Positions 10,735 to 18,186 of a DNA stretch of 64,000 nucleotides are shown here, piece after piece. A program made the translations under genes and the position numbers. The notes under the pieces were generated by a model. The model ran no database searches. It was not told the origin of the DNA and saw only the letters and a list, made by a program, of their open reading frames with translations. Positions within the stretch are counted from its first letter, which is position 1; each line of letters starts with the position of its first letter. The DNA is from Mycolicibacterium aromaticivorans JS19b1 = JCM 16368 (lineage in GTDB: Bacteria > Actinomycetota > Actinomycetes > Mycobacteriales > Mycobacteriaceae): contig NZ_JALN02000001.1 of the NCBI RefSeq assembly GCF_000559085.1, positions 2,852,001 through 2,916,000 on the forward strand, read 5' to 3'.

Positions 10735-11379
10735 ATGTCCGATAACCGAAAGGTGCGTGTCGTCGTCGGCGATGACCACCCGCTGTTCCGCGACGGACTG
10801 GTTCGGGCGTTGTCGGGCAGCGGCGAGGTCGAGGTGGTCGCCGAAGCCGAGGACGGCACGTCGGCGCTGGCGGCCATCAAGGAACACACGCCCGACGTGG
10901 CGCTGCTCGACTACCGGATGCCCGGAATGGACGGCGCCGAGGTGGCGGCCGCCGTGCGCCGCGACGAACTGTCGACCCGGGTGCTACTGGTCTCCGCGCA
11001 CGACGACGCCGAAATCGTCTATCACGCGCTGCAACAGGGCGCGGCCGGCTACCTGCCGAAGGACTCCAGCAGATCCGAGATCGTCAACGCGGTGCTGGAC
11101 TGCGCGAAGGGTCGCGACGTTCTGGCGCCGCGGTTGGCGTCGGGCCTGGCCGTCGAAATCCGGCGCCGCGCCGAGCCGTCCGGGCCGACGTTGAGCGCGC
11201 GGGAACGCGAGGTGCTCGGCATGATCGCCGGCGGACGCAGCATCCCGGCGATCGCCGAGGCGTTGTTCCTGGCGCCCTCGACGGTCAAGACCCACGTGCA
11301 GCGGCTGTACGAGAAGTTGGGTGTGGGGGACCGGGCAGCGGCGGTCGCTGAGGCGATGCGGCGGGGACTGCTTGAGTAA
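10735..11379 (+). CDS. NarL/LuxR-type response regulator
   Basis: A 214-residue two-component regulator. The receiver domain (residues 7-122) has the acidic pocket DD (13-14), phospho-acceptor Asp59 in VALLDYRMPGMDG, and the conserved Lys in AAGYLPKDSS. The C-terminal LuxR helix-turn-helix is intact (LSAREREVLGMIAGGRSIPAIAEALFLAPSTVKTHVQRLYEKLGV). Its stop overlaps the histidine kinase start by 8 nt, so they form a cognate pair. Likely targets are the divergent small genes, or the Asp23 island that follows; this is inferred from position only. Confidence 0.95.
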   Translation: MSDNRKVRVVVGDDHPLFRDGLVRALSGSGEVEVVAEAEDGTSALAAIKEHTPDVALLDYRMPGMDGAEVAAAVRRDELSTRVLLVSAHDDAEIVYHALQQGAAGYLPKDSSRSEIVNAVLDCAKGRDVLAPRLASGLAVEIRRRAEPSGPTLSAREREVLGMIAGGRSIPAIAEALFLAPSTVKTHVQRLYEKLGVGDRAAAVAEAMRRGLLE

Positions 11380-12583
11380 CCTGCCGGCCCCGCTGAGCCG
11401 CGCGGCAGATTTCCTGGGCACCGAGCCCGTCCGGGTCGCGGCCGTCCTTCGGCTGCCGCTGATCGTGCTGATCGGACTACTGGTCTGGATCGAAGGCGTC
11501 GACCACTGGCTGCCCGCGGTGTACTGGTCGGTGCTGATCGTCTACACGGCCACCGCCACGTTCTGGCTGGCGATCGTGCTGCGGCGGCCGCTGCGGTGGT
11601 GGTTCGGCTGGGCCTCAACGGCGATCGACATGGCAGCGGTGCTGGCGATGTGCGTCGCCTCCGGGGGCGCGACGAGTTGGCTGCTACCGATCTTCTTCTT
11701 GATCCCGATCACCGTCGCCTTCCTGGACCGCCCGGAGATCACCGCGCTCATCGGTGCCAGCACTGCGGTCGGATACCTGGTGGCCTGGATCATCTACTCC
11801 AAGCGCGACGACACCATGGGCCTGCCCAACGTCGTCTACGTCCAGGTGGGTTGCCTGGCCTGGCTGGCGCTGGCCACCACCGCGCTGTGCCTGGTGCTGG
11901 CCCGCCGCCGGGCCAGGGTGCGTTCACTCCTCGAGGTGCGGCGCCGGCTGGTCTCGGAGTCGATGCAGGCCGATGAGCGCAACAACCGGCAGTTGTCCGA
12001 ACAACTCCACGACGGGCCGCTGCAGAATCTGCTCGCCGCACGGCTGGATCTGGAGGACCTGCGCGAACAGCCCTCCGCCATCGGGTTCGAGCGGGTCGAT
12101 ACCGCGCTGCACGACGCGATCAACATGCTGCGCAGCGCGGTCTCGACGCTGCATCCCCAGGTGCTGGCCCAGGTAGGCCTGGGCGCGGCGCTGCGTGAAC
12201 TGGTCGGCCAGTACGAGCGGCGCTGGAACGTCACCATCGACTGCGCGGTGGAAGAAGTGGGCAAGCCGGCCGCGCAAGCGCTGCTCTACCGGGCCGCCCG
12301 CGAGCTATTGGCTAACGCGCACAAGCACTCTCGGGCCACCCGGCTGCGAGTGGAGCTGGATCACGAGGCCGGTTCGCTGGTGCTGCGCGTGGTCGACAAC
12401 GGCGTCGGCTTCGACCCGGCTGTTCTGAATCAGAAGGTCGCCGAGGGGCATATCGGGCTGTCGTCCCTGGTGGTCGGTGTCGAAGCGATGGGCGGATCGG
12501 TACACCTGATCGACACGGTCGGGGGCGGCACGACAGTCATCGTGACGGTGCCCGACGGCGATATCCCTGCTGAGAGAGACTGA
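11372..12583 (+). CDS. Sensor histidine kinase (NarX/DegS-like, HisKA_3)
   Basis: A membrane sensor kinase of about 403 residues. Five or six hydrophobic helices fill roughly residues 20-185, with little extracytoplasmic domain, so the signal is probably sensed in the membrane. The dimerisation helix carries the phospho-accepting His of the NarL-partner type in QLSEQLHDGPLQNLLAARL, and the ATPase has the N-box ELLANAHKHSRA and G-boxes VVDNGVGFD and GHIGLSSL. The start is inferred as TTG at 11372, inside the last codons of the regulator. Confidence 0.92.
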   Translation: MSNLPAPLSRAADFLGTEPVRVAAVLRLPLIVLIGLLVWIEGVDHWLPAVYWSVLIVYTATATFWLAIVLRRPLRWWFGWASTAIDMAAVLAMCVASGGATSWLLPIFFLIPITVAFLDRPEITALIGASTAVGYLVAWIIYSKRDDTMGLPNVVYVQVGCLAWLALATTALCLVLARRRARVRSLLEVRRRLVSESMQADERNNRQLSEQLHDGPLQNLLAARLDLEDLREQPSAIGFERVDTALHDAINMLRSAVSTLHPQVLAQVGLGAALRELVGQYERRWNVTIDCAVEEVGKPAAQALLYRAARELLANAHKHSRATRLRVELDHEAGSLVLRVVDNGVGFDPAVLNQKVAEGHIGLSSLVVGVEAMGGSVHLIDTVGGGTTVIVTVPDGDIPAERD

Positions 12584-12597
12584 TAGCCGGCATACCG

Positions 12598-13155
12598 TCA
12601 GCTGACGCGGCGTTGACGGTGGTTGGCGTCGGTCCGCAGGACCGTGCGGATCGCAACGGTGTCGCCGAGCATCGCTCCGGCGGTGCGCATGGTGGCGTCA
12701 GCGGCCCGGATGCCGGCGTGAAGTCCGTGCCGCGCCGGAACGGTCGCGGTCAGCGTCACGGTGGGGATGCCGCCCCGAACGGCGGCGCTGCCACTGGCTT
12801 TGAGAACCTGGGCCTTCGATTTCAGCGCCGTGGCCGATGCCCGGGCCACCGCATTGGCGTTCACAGTGACCGCGTGGTCGTCGTCGTAGTCGAGGGCCAC
12901 TCGGGTGGCCCGCCGTGCCGGCCGGTGTGCGGCCAGCCATCTCAGACCCACCAGAACCAGGATCAGGCCGACTGCCCCGGTGGCGAACGGCCACCACCCG
13001 GCATGCATCACCTGTTCGACCTCGGCCAGGCGAAGTGCCTTGCCGCCGTAAAGCTTTCCGATCTGCCACTGCCAGGCGGCGATGGGCAGTGCGATCAGGC
13101 ACAGGCCGACGACCAGTGCGACGGCACGGTCGACGCCGATGGCGAAACGGGTCAT
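12598..13155 (-). CDS. AmaP-like membrane protein with Asp23-like C-terminal domain
   Basis: A 185-residue protein, last gene of a five-gene overlapping operon. Two membrane helices (AVALVVGLCLIALPIAAW and FATGAVGLILVLVGLRWL) are followed by a soluble alternating strand/helix domain (VALDYDDDHAVTVNANAVARA, IPTVTLTATVPARHGLHAGI) with the Asp23-type pattern. This is the layout of AmaP, the membrane anchor of Asp23 in Staphylococcus aureus. The ATG at 13155 overlaps the previous stop by 4 nt; an upstream in-frame extension would read into that gene and is rejected. Assignment is by architecture, not by a clear signature. Confidence 0.7.
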   Translation of the reverse strand: MTRFAIGVDRAVALVVGLCLIALPIAAWQWQIGKLYGGKALRLAEVEQVMHAGWWPFATGAVGLILVLVGLRWLAAHRPARRATRVALDYDDDHAVTVNANAVARASATALKSKAQVLKASGSAAVRGGIPTVTLTATVPARHGLHAGIRAADATMRTAGAMLGDTVAIRTVLRTDANHRQRRVS

Positions 13156-13757
13156 CGTCGGGACTCCTGTCGGACGCGCACGGTGATGCGGGGTGGCTTG
13201 GCCAGCGGCTGGAGTTCGTCGCGGACCGCTCGCGCGACCAGATGCCTGACCTCGGCGAGTTCGGGCGCAGACGCAACGCATCGCAGCGAGACCTTGCGGG
13301 CGGTCGCGGTGCTGTCGACCTGCTCGACGCCGGGCACGTCCCGGGCGGCGGTCGCGGCGGCCTGGGCGACGTCGCGCAGGCGGACGTAGACGGCCCCGCC
13401 GCTGTCGCTGCGGGCTGCCACCGCGGTGGCCCGGCGCGGCTTGATTGCGAGCCCGGTCAGCAGGATGCCGACAACCCCGGCCGCGATGGTCACGGCCAGC
13501 ACGATCGTCGACGGTTGCAGACCGTCAACGACCCTGACCGCCAACGGAAGCCAGGGTTCACCGCCCACCAGGCCGGCCTGTACGGCGGTGTCGCGCAGAC
13601 CGACGCCGCCGGCCGCGATCAGCAGAACCGAGAGGGCAGCGGCGGCGTAACTGGCCCCCGCCGGGGCGAGCGGCGCCGCCGCCGGCCGGCACCGGGCCTC
13701 GCTCGGCGCGCGATCGGCGGGAGGCTGCTCGGCGGAGACGGTGACAAGCTCAGCCAC
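13152..13757 (-). CDS. DUF6286-like membrane protein of the Asp23 operon
   Basis: A 201-residue protein with a Pro/Ala-rich cytoplasmic N-terminus, two membrane helices (SYAAAALSVLLIAAGGVGLR and IVLAVTIAAGVVGILLTGLAI) and a C-terminal strand/helix domain (VYVRLRDVAQAAATAARDVPGVEQVDSTATARKVSLRC) that again looks Asp23-like. Start GTG at 13757 overlaps the small upstream gene by 8 nt, and its stop overlaps the AmaP-like gene by 4 nt. It is probably a second membrane anchor for the Asp23 proteins. The function is inferred from operon context and shared architecture. Confidence 0.7.
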   Translation of the reverse strand: MAELVTVSAEQPPADRAPSEARCRPAAAPLAPAGASYAAAALSVLLIAAGGVGLRDTAVQAGLVGGEPWLPLAVRVVDGLQPSTIVLAVTIAAGVVGILLTGLAIKPRRATAVAARSDSGGAVYVRLRDVAQAAATAARDVPGVEQVDSTATARKVSLRCVASAPELAEVRHLVARAVRDELQPLAKPPRITVRVRQESRR

Positions 13758-13929
13758 GACCCCGGCTCCTGAGCCAGGCGGTGGCGTCGAACTCGCCGTC
13801 GCGGTGGCCGCCGATGACGTAGCCGATCAGTCCTAGCAGCAGCGCCAGCAGAAAGCCGGTGAAGCCGCCGGCGGCGGCGGCGACACCGAGAAGAATTCCG
13901 GCGAGCATGCCGGCGGTAGCGGTGGTCAT
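13750..13929 (-). CDS. 59-residue small membrane protein (DUF2273-like position)
   Basis: A small protein with one glycine/alanine-rich hydrophobic hairpin (AGMLAGILLGVAAAAGGFTG, then LLALLLGLIGYVIG) and a short polar tail, GGHRDGEFDATAWLRSRGRG. It starts with ATG in a 4-nt ATGA overlap with the preceding Asp23 gene and overlaps the next gene by 8 nt, so translation is almost certainly coupled. Firmicute asp23 operons also contain a small two-helix DUF2273 membrane protein; size and context agree, but homology cannot be judged by eye. Confidence 0.72.
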   Translation of the reverse strand: MTTATAGMLAGILLGVAAAAGGFTGFLLALLLGLIGYVIGGHRDGEFDATAWLRSRGRG

Positions 13930-14249
13930 GAATCCTCCTGAGGTGTCGGGTCGGTTCCGGTGTTCGTGGGTGCTGCGGTGATCTCTTCGACGGTCACATC
14001 CACCGGCAGGTCGGGCATTGCTGCCCTGACCGCCGAGCGGACTGCCGCAGCGGTCTGCCGGACGTGCGCACTCGCGGTGACCGTGATGTGGACCTCCACC
14101 CGGTCGTCGCGGATGCGCACCCCGGTGACGCGCCGGCCGGGCAGGTAGGTGCCCACTTCGCCGAACATCCCGGGGTGCAGGGCCGCCACGCCGGGCACGG
14201 CGCGAGCGATGCTCGCGACCGTGTCCGCGGCGGTCGGATCGTCGTGCAC
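13926..14249 (-). CDS. Short Asp23/Gls24-family envelope stress protein
   Basis: A 107-residue soluble protein with the Asp23/Gls24 pattern: a helix ending in VPGVAALHPGMFGEVGTYLPG, a strand VTGVRIRDDRVEVHITVTA, a helix RQTAAAVRSAVRAAMP and a final strand LPVDVTVEEI. Asp23 proteins form membrane-associated assemblies in cell-envelope stress. The start is GTG at 14249, overlapping the upstream Asp23 stop by one base. It lacks the extended N-terminus of its upstream partner, so the two are paralogues of different lengths in one operon. Confidence 0.78.
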   Translation of the reverse strand: MHDDPTAADTVASIARAVPGVAALHPGMFGEVGTYLPGRRVTGVRIRDDRVEVHITVTASAHVRQTAAAVRSAVRAAMPDLPVDVTVEEITAAPTNTGTDPTPQEDS

Positions 14250-14707
14250 TATTCGACCCGGGTCAGCTGGCCGGCGGTGTCGTCGCTCTCGTCGTCGACG
14301 AAGATGTCGTGCACCGTGATGTTGACCTCGACGACCTCCAGGCCCGTCATGCGCTCCAGGGCGGCGATGACATTGCGGCGGATTCCGGTGGCCAGGTCGG
14401 CGATGGAAACGCCGTACTCGGCGACGATGTCGAGGTCGACGGCTGCCTGCTTCTCACCGACCTCGACCGAGACGCCCTGCGCGTAGTTGGTCGAAGCGCC
14501 GGGGATGCGCTCCCGCAGCGCGCCGACCGCGCGACTGGCGTTGCCGCCGAGATCGTGGACGCCGTTGACCTCCCGTGCGGCCAGCCCGGCGATCTTGGAG
14601 ACGACGGTGTCGGCGATGGTGGTGCGTCCGTGGCTGGTCGTCAGTGGGCCGTTGGCGGCGGCTGCAGGGGCCGTGGTGGCCGGGGTCAGGGTGCCGGTGG
14701 TGCTCAT
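14249..14707 (-). CDS. Asp23/Gls24 family envelope stress response protein
   Basis: A 152-residue Asp23/Gls24 protein, the first gene of the five-gene operon. A Thr/Ala-rich start is followed by the signature: TTIADTVVSKIAGLAAREVNGVHDLGG, then GVSVEVGEKQAAVDLDIVAEYGVSIADLATGIRRNVIAALERMTGLEVVEVNITVHDI. AGAGAGGA lies upstream of the ATG at 14707. In Firmicutes such proteins are abundant, stress-induced and held at the membrane by AmaP. A divergent ECF sigma gene begins 160 nt away, with a palindrome between them. Confidence 0.9.
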   Translation of the reverse strand: MSTTGTLTPATTAPAAAANGPLTTSHGRTTIADTVVSKIAGLAAREVNGVHDLGGNASRAVGALRERIPGASTNYAQGVSVEVGEKQAAVDLDIVAEYGVSIADLATGIRRNVIAALERMTGLEVVEVNITVHDIFVDDESDDTAGQLTRVE

Positions 14708-14782
14708 CGGGTGATCCTCTCTGTCCTCGTTGTCCGTACATCTGGTGAGACGGCGCGGCTGCCGCGAACCGAACGCCGGCTC

Positions 14783-14802
14783 TGTGTGGCATGCACCACA
14801 CA
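14783..14802. promoter_or_regulatory. Perfect inverted repeat between the asp23 operon and the ECF sigma gene
   Basis: TGTGTGG and CCACACA flank a 6-base spacer (TGTGTGGCATGCACCACACA), near the middle of the divergent 159-base intergenic region. The symmetry and position suit a dimeric regulator acting on both promoters. Which protein binds is unknown. Confidence 0.5.
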
Positions 14803-14866
14803 TCCGAATGGCCGTCGGTGCCGAATAACTGACGTGCGGCCACCGCTCAGCGACGATGCAACGCCT

Positions 14867-15421
14867 ATGCCCCCGCCGGGCGGTGACCGCGACCGCGAGT
14901 TGGCCGCCGCCGCGGCGGCCGGGTCCATCGAGGCGTTCGAGGAACTGGTGCGCAGACACGGTCCCGCTTTGTATCGCTACGCGCGGCGCATGACGCGGGA
15001 TGCCGACGCGGTCAACGACATCGTCCAGGAGACCTTCGTGGCCGCCTGGCGGCAGATCGGGAACTTCCGCGGCGACAGCGCAGTCCTGACCTGGCTGTTC
15101 GCCATCTGCGCTCGCAAGGTCACCGACTCCCATCGGGTCAAGCGGGCGATCCCGATCGACGACCGTCTCATCGAGCCGATCAGCCAGGACGCCGGCGCCA
15201 GCCCGTTCACGTTCGCCTCCAACAGTGCGTTCCTCGACGCTATGGAGGAGGCGCTGGCCGAATTGCCGCCGCGGCAGCGGGCAGTCTGGATGCTGCGGGA
15301 GATCGAAATGTTGACGTTCCCGGAAGTTGGCAACATCCTGAATTTGAGCCCGGACGCGGCCCGGGGGCATCATCACCGAGCGCGGGTAACCCTTCAGCAG
15401 AGGCTTCAGCAATGGCGATAG
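14867..15421 (+). CDS. ECF RNA polymerase sigma factor
   Basis: An extracytoplasmic-function sigma factor of about 184 residues. Region 2 is clear (FEELVRRHGPALYRYARRMTRDADAVNDIVQETFVAAWRQIGNFRG, then SAVLTWLFAICARKVTDSHR), as is region 4 (ALAELPPRQRAVWMLREIEMLTFPEVGNILNLSPDAARGHHHRAR). The recognition helix has Ala-Arg-Gly-His-His-His where Val-Lys/Arg-Ser-Arg-Leu-His is usual. The start could also be GTG at 14834. The stop overlaps the next gene by 10 nt, the spot where an anti-sigma factor often sits. It likely drives the divergent Asp23 operon. Confidence 0.92.
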   Translation: MPPPGGDRDRELAAAAAAGSIEAFEELVRRHGPALYRYARRMTRDADAVNDIVQETFVAAWRQIGNFRGDSAVLTWLFAICARKVTDSHRVKRAIPIDDRLIEPISQDAGASPFTFASNSAFLDAMEEALAELPPRQRAVWMLREIEMLTFPEVGNILNLSPDAARGHHHRARVTLQQRLQQWR

Positions 15422-15849
15422 GAGATCTCGAGATTTACGACAACGCCGGACGGCAGTTGCGGGCAGTCCCGGAGCCGGAGTGGCAAGCCATCGAGCCGGC
15501 GGTGCTGGCCGCGGTGCGCGCCACCCCTCGGGGCGGCTGGCCGCTGGCGGTCGAAGACCCTGAGCCGGGCAGCGCGCACGGGCGCATCCGGGTCAGCGAT
15601 CTCGCGGTGACCGCGGCGCTGAGCCGGGCACTGGCCGGTCAGCCGGACTATCTTGTCGACCGGATTGAAGCCACCTCCGATGATGAAGTGCTGCAAGGGA
15701 TTCAGATCCAGCTCAGCGGGCTCTACGGAGCCGACCTGGTGTCGGTCACCGAGCGCGTGCGCGAGCGGGCCGAAGGTGTTCTCACCGACGTGATCGGACC
15801 GGGCACCGCTGTCCCGGTCAGCGTGACGGTGGTCGACGTCCACCGTTGA
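15412..15849 (+). CDS. Asp23-like hypothetical protein coupled to the ECF sigma factor
   Basis: A 145-residue soluble protein starting inside the last codons of the sigma gene (10-nt overlap). Its second half has the strand-helix-strand order of Asp23 proteins (RIRVSDLAVTAALSRALAGQ, IQLSGLYGADLVSVTERVRERAEGVLTDVIG, VPVSVTVVDVH). No zinc-binding His-x3-Cys-x2-Cys motif or membrane helix is present, so it is not a typical anti-sigma factor. It may be a divergent Asp23 subunit or an unusual regulator of the sigma factor. No family is recognised with confidence. Confidence 0.65.
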   Translation: MAIGDLEIYDNAGRQLRAVPEPEWQAIEPAVLAAVRATPRGGWPLAVEDPEPGSAHGRIRVSDLAVTAALSRALAGQPDYLVDRIEATSDDEVLQGIQIQLSGLYGADLVSVTERVRERAEGVLTDVIGPGTAVPVSVTVVDVHR

Positions 15850-15991
15850 CGACGGTCGCCACCGTGTGATCGACACCACGTCGATGCGGCGTTCGGTTGC
15901 GCGCGGCGCCACCGTCCAACTCCTGTCGGCGCATCACCGCGCCGGTACGCCAAGGCCGCAATTGCGTTGCGGCGCAAAGGAGGAGGATGTC

Positions 15992-16228
15992 ATGTCAGAT
16001 GCAAAGGACACCGCCAAGGACGCTGCCGGCGGGATCATCGAGGACCTCAAAGGCAAGGCCAAAGAGGTCGTCGGCTCGGTGACCGGACGCGACGATCTGG
16101 TGCGGGAGGGCAAGGCCCAGCAGGACAAGGCCGCGTCGATGCGGGAAGCGGCCGCCAAGGAGGCCGAGGCCGAGAAGGCCCGGGCGCAAGCCAGGGTGCA
16201 CGAGGCGCGCCAGCAGGCCGAGCGGTAG
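15992..16228 (+). CDS. CsbD family stress protein
   Basis: A 78-residue, highly charged protein matching the CsbD family: GGIIEDLKGKAKEVVGSVTGRDDLVREGKAQQDKA, followed by a helical Ala/Glu/Lys tail. CsbD proteins are small general-stress proteins of unknown biochemistry, often under alternative sigma control. A very strong AAAGGAGGAGG lies just upstream of the ATG. The gene follows the sigma factor and Asp23-like gene on the same strand, and a perfect GC-rich hairpin follows it. Confidence 0.9.
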   Translation: MSDAKDTAKDAAGGIIEDLKGKAKEVVGSVTGRDDLVREGKAQQDKAASMREAAAKEAEAEKARAQARVHEARQQAER

Positions 16229-16235
16229 CGGCGAC

Positions 16236-16264
16236 GGGCGGCGCGGGGTACGCCCGCGCCGCCC
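16236..16264. terminator. Bidirectional GC-rich terminator hairpin
   Basis: A perfect 12-bp stem (GGGCGGCGCGGG at 16236-16247, CCCGCGCCGCCC at 16253-16264) with a 5-base loop lies exactly between the convergent csbD and thioesterase genes. There is no T run, as is common in mycobacteria. Confidence 0.75.
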
Positions 16265-16272
16265 ATCGAGGC

Positions 16273-16743
16273 CTACGCCTGCGGCGACTTCAGGCGCACG
16301 GTCTCCAGCGCGGCCAGCGCGTGGTCGGGAATCGGCACCGGTCCGTCGTCGCCGAGCAGCACCAGCACGGTGTCACACACTCCGACGCAACGACCGTCGA
16401 CGAACAATCCGGTCGACGCGACGAACGAGGTGCGCCCGACCCGTCCGACCCCGGCGCCGGTCTGGATGGTTCCCGGCCAGTGCGCCTCGGCGAGGAAGTG
16501 CACGGCGTTCTGCGAGGTGACCAGGCGCAGTCGTCGGGTGGTCACGTCGTAGATGTCGGGAAACAGGCTGCGGTTCATGGTCGCCCGGGCGTTCTCGTGC
16601 ATCGCCTCCAGCGCCAGGTTGTTGAGGTGGGCGTTGGCATCCATGTCGCCGTAACGCGCCTCGACGGCGCCGATGACGGGGTAGGAGTCCAGCCGCAGCC
16701 GCATCTCATGCGGGCGGCCCGCGGTCGTTGTCCAGTCGCTCAC
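16273..16743 (-). CDS. Acyl-CoA thioesterase, hotdog fold (Rv0163-like)
   Basis: A 156-residue 4HBT-type thioesterase. The signature is VEARYGDMDANAHLNNLALEAMHENARA, with the Asp and Asn-His-Leu-Asn of the hotdog active site, followed by strands HFLAEAHWPGTIQTGAGVGRVGRTSFVASTGLF. It should hydrolyse an acyl-CoA. Its start overlaps the stop of the upstream LtrA gene by 4 nt, so the two are co-translated. A homologue occupies a similar place in M. tuberculosis. Confidence 0.88.
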   Translation of the reverse strand: MSDWTTTAGRPHEMRLRLDSYPVIGAVEARYGDMDANAHLNNLALEAMHENARATMNRSLFPDIYDVTTRRLRLVTSQNAVHFLAEAHWPGTIQTGAGVGRVGRTSFVASTGLFVDGRCVGVCDTVLVLLGDDGPVPIPDHALAALETVRLKSPQA

Positions 16744-17888
16744 AAGTGCGCAAGCTTATCGGCCGCGTGCCGCCAGCTGACCAGCGCCGCCGCCGCGACC
16801 ATGATCAGGGCCGCAGCGATCGTGGGCTCAGCCAGCAGCGCCGCGGCCAGCATCGCGACGGTCAGCAGCACCACGCCGACGGACTGGATCACGTCGCGGC
16901 GTCCCGCGTCGAGCACCAGCCACGTCATCAGCAGGAACACCGCCAGTGGGACGGTCAACGTCAGCCCGGCGACCGTGTGGGGCAAGTGGCCCTCACCGAG
17001 ATGTTCGGCGACGATGACCTCCACCCCGGCCGAGAACGCCGCTGCCGAGGCGAAGATGAAGTAGTGCAGGTAGCCCCAGTAGAACGAGCGGCGCCTGGTC
17101 GCGGTCTGGTGGTGCTGCGGACGGTCGAAATAGATCCACCACATCGAGGCCACGATCGCCAGTGAGCAGACCGCAACCCCGATCAGTCCGACGCGGGCGT
17201 CGTCGTTCGACAGTCCGCCGATGATCGAATTGGCCGCTGCCAGAATCGATTCGCCGAGAACGATCAGGGTGAACAGGCCGTATCGTTCGGCGATGTGATG
17301 GTGGTGGTAGGCCGTCGCCTGGTACCGCTCGGCGATCAGCGCCACCGACAGGTCGGCCATCGCCAGCACCGGGAACAACCAGACCGGGCCGTGCAGGAAC
17401 CACCAGGACACCCACAGCACTTGCGCGACGACGATGCCGATCGCGTACCGCACGCAGGTGCCGCGGTAGTGCGGATCGCTGATCGCCGCCCGGATCCACT
17501 GCGCCGCTGTGGCCACCCGCATGATCACGTACCCGGCGACGATGGCCCCGAAATCGTTGGACAGCATCGCGCTCTGCGCGCCCGCGGCGATCACCAGGGC
17601 GCCGGCCATTTGCACGAACACGGTCAGCCGGTAGAGCCAGTCGTCGGTGTCGTAGGCACTGGCGAACCAGGTGAAGTTCATCCAGGCGTTGAAGATCGCG
17701 AAAAACACCATCGCATAGGCCGCTATACCTGAGGCGAAGTGCTGTTCCTCCCAAAGATGGTGCAGCGCACCGGAAGACTGGGACACGGCGACCACGAAGA
17801 CGAGGTCGAAGAGAAGCTCCAGGGAGCTGGCCGCGCGGTGCGGTTCATCGGGGTCGCGGGCGAGCATCGCCCGCAGGCCGGCCGGCAA
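16740..17888 (-). CDS. Low temperature requirement protein A (LtrA) family membrane protein
   Basis: A 382-residue polytopic protein with about ten helices. The family mark is SSLELLFDLVFVVAVSQSS near residue 20, followed by EERYGLFTLIVLGESI-type residues (here AERYGLFTLIVLGESILAAANSI). LtrA was first named in Listeria for growth at low temperature; its molecular role is unknown. The start is TTG at 17888, with ATG at 17867 as a shorter option; neither has a good ribosome site. It is coupled to the downstream thioesterase by a 4-nt overlap. Confidence 0.88.
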   Translation of the reverse strand: MPAGLRAMLARDPDEPHRAASSLELLFDLVFVVAVSQSSGALHHLWEEQHFASGIAAYAMVFFAIFNAWMNFTWFASAYDTDDWLYRLTVFVQMAGALVIAAGAQSAMLSNDFGAIVAGYVIMRVATAAQWIRAAISDPHYRGTCVRYAIGIVVAQVLWVSWWFLHGPVWLFPVLAMADLSVALIAERYQATAYHHHHIAERYGLFTLIVLGESILAAANSIIGGLSNDDARVGLIGVAVCSLAIVASMWWIYFDRPQHHQTATRRRSFYWGYLHYFIFASAAAFSAGVEVIVAEHLGEGHLPHTVAGLTLTVPLAVFLLMTWLVLDAGRRDVIQSVGVVLLTVAMLAAALLAEPTIAAALIMVAAAALVSWRHAADKLAHL

Positions 17889-17907
17889 AGGTACGGTTCA
17901 GCGGCGA

Positions 17908-18018
17908 TTAAACCGGCGGATAGGCGGGCGGCGGGTAGACACCGCGCAGCGCCCAGGGCAGCCAGCTGAAGAAGTACTCGACCTCATCGCTCGCGTCATA
18001 GTCCGGATTCGGATCCAT
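17908..18018 (-). CDS. 36-residue hypothetical protein with strong ribosome binding site
   Basis: A tiny acidic/aromatic protein that begins MDPNPDYDASDEVEYFFSWL, continues with PWALRGVY and ends in a proline-rich tail (PPPAYPPV). It has no signal peptide. AGGAGGTGCGAGGG precedes the ATG at 18018, one of the best Shine-Dalgarno sequences in the window. The gene sits 19 nt upstream of ltrA on the same strand and is divergent from a TetR gene with a palindrome between them. Function unknown; the composition and ribosome site make it likely to be real. Confidence 0.65.
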   Translation of the reverse strand: MDPNPDYDASDEVEYFFSWLPWALRGVYPPPAYPPV

Positions 18019-18099
18019 CCCTCGCACCTCCTGAGCGTCACCGCAATAGAACCGGAGTCTAGTCCGCGGGCCCCAACCGCGACACCGGTCATTAAACTA

Positions 18100-18114
18100 T
18101 CCAACCAGTTGATA
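18100..18114. promoter_or_regulatory. Candidate TetR operator
   Basis: The sequence TCCAACCAGTTGATA has an AAC-N2-GTT core and lies 73 bases before the TetR gene and 82 bases before the divergent 36-codon gene. It matches the published KstR consensus TNNAACNNGTTNNA except at the last position. It is more likely the autoregulatory site of the adjacent TetR than a KstR site. Confidence 0.45.
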
Positions 18115-18186
18115 GAGAGCCGGCGTTGTCGGCGGACAAAATGACGCCGTGCCGGCCGGCGCCGGCACAGGACAAGCGAGGACATC

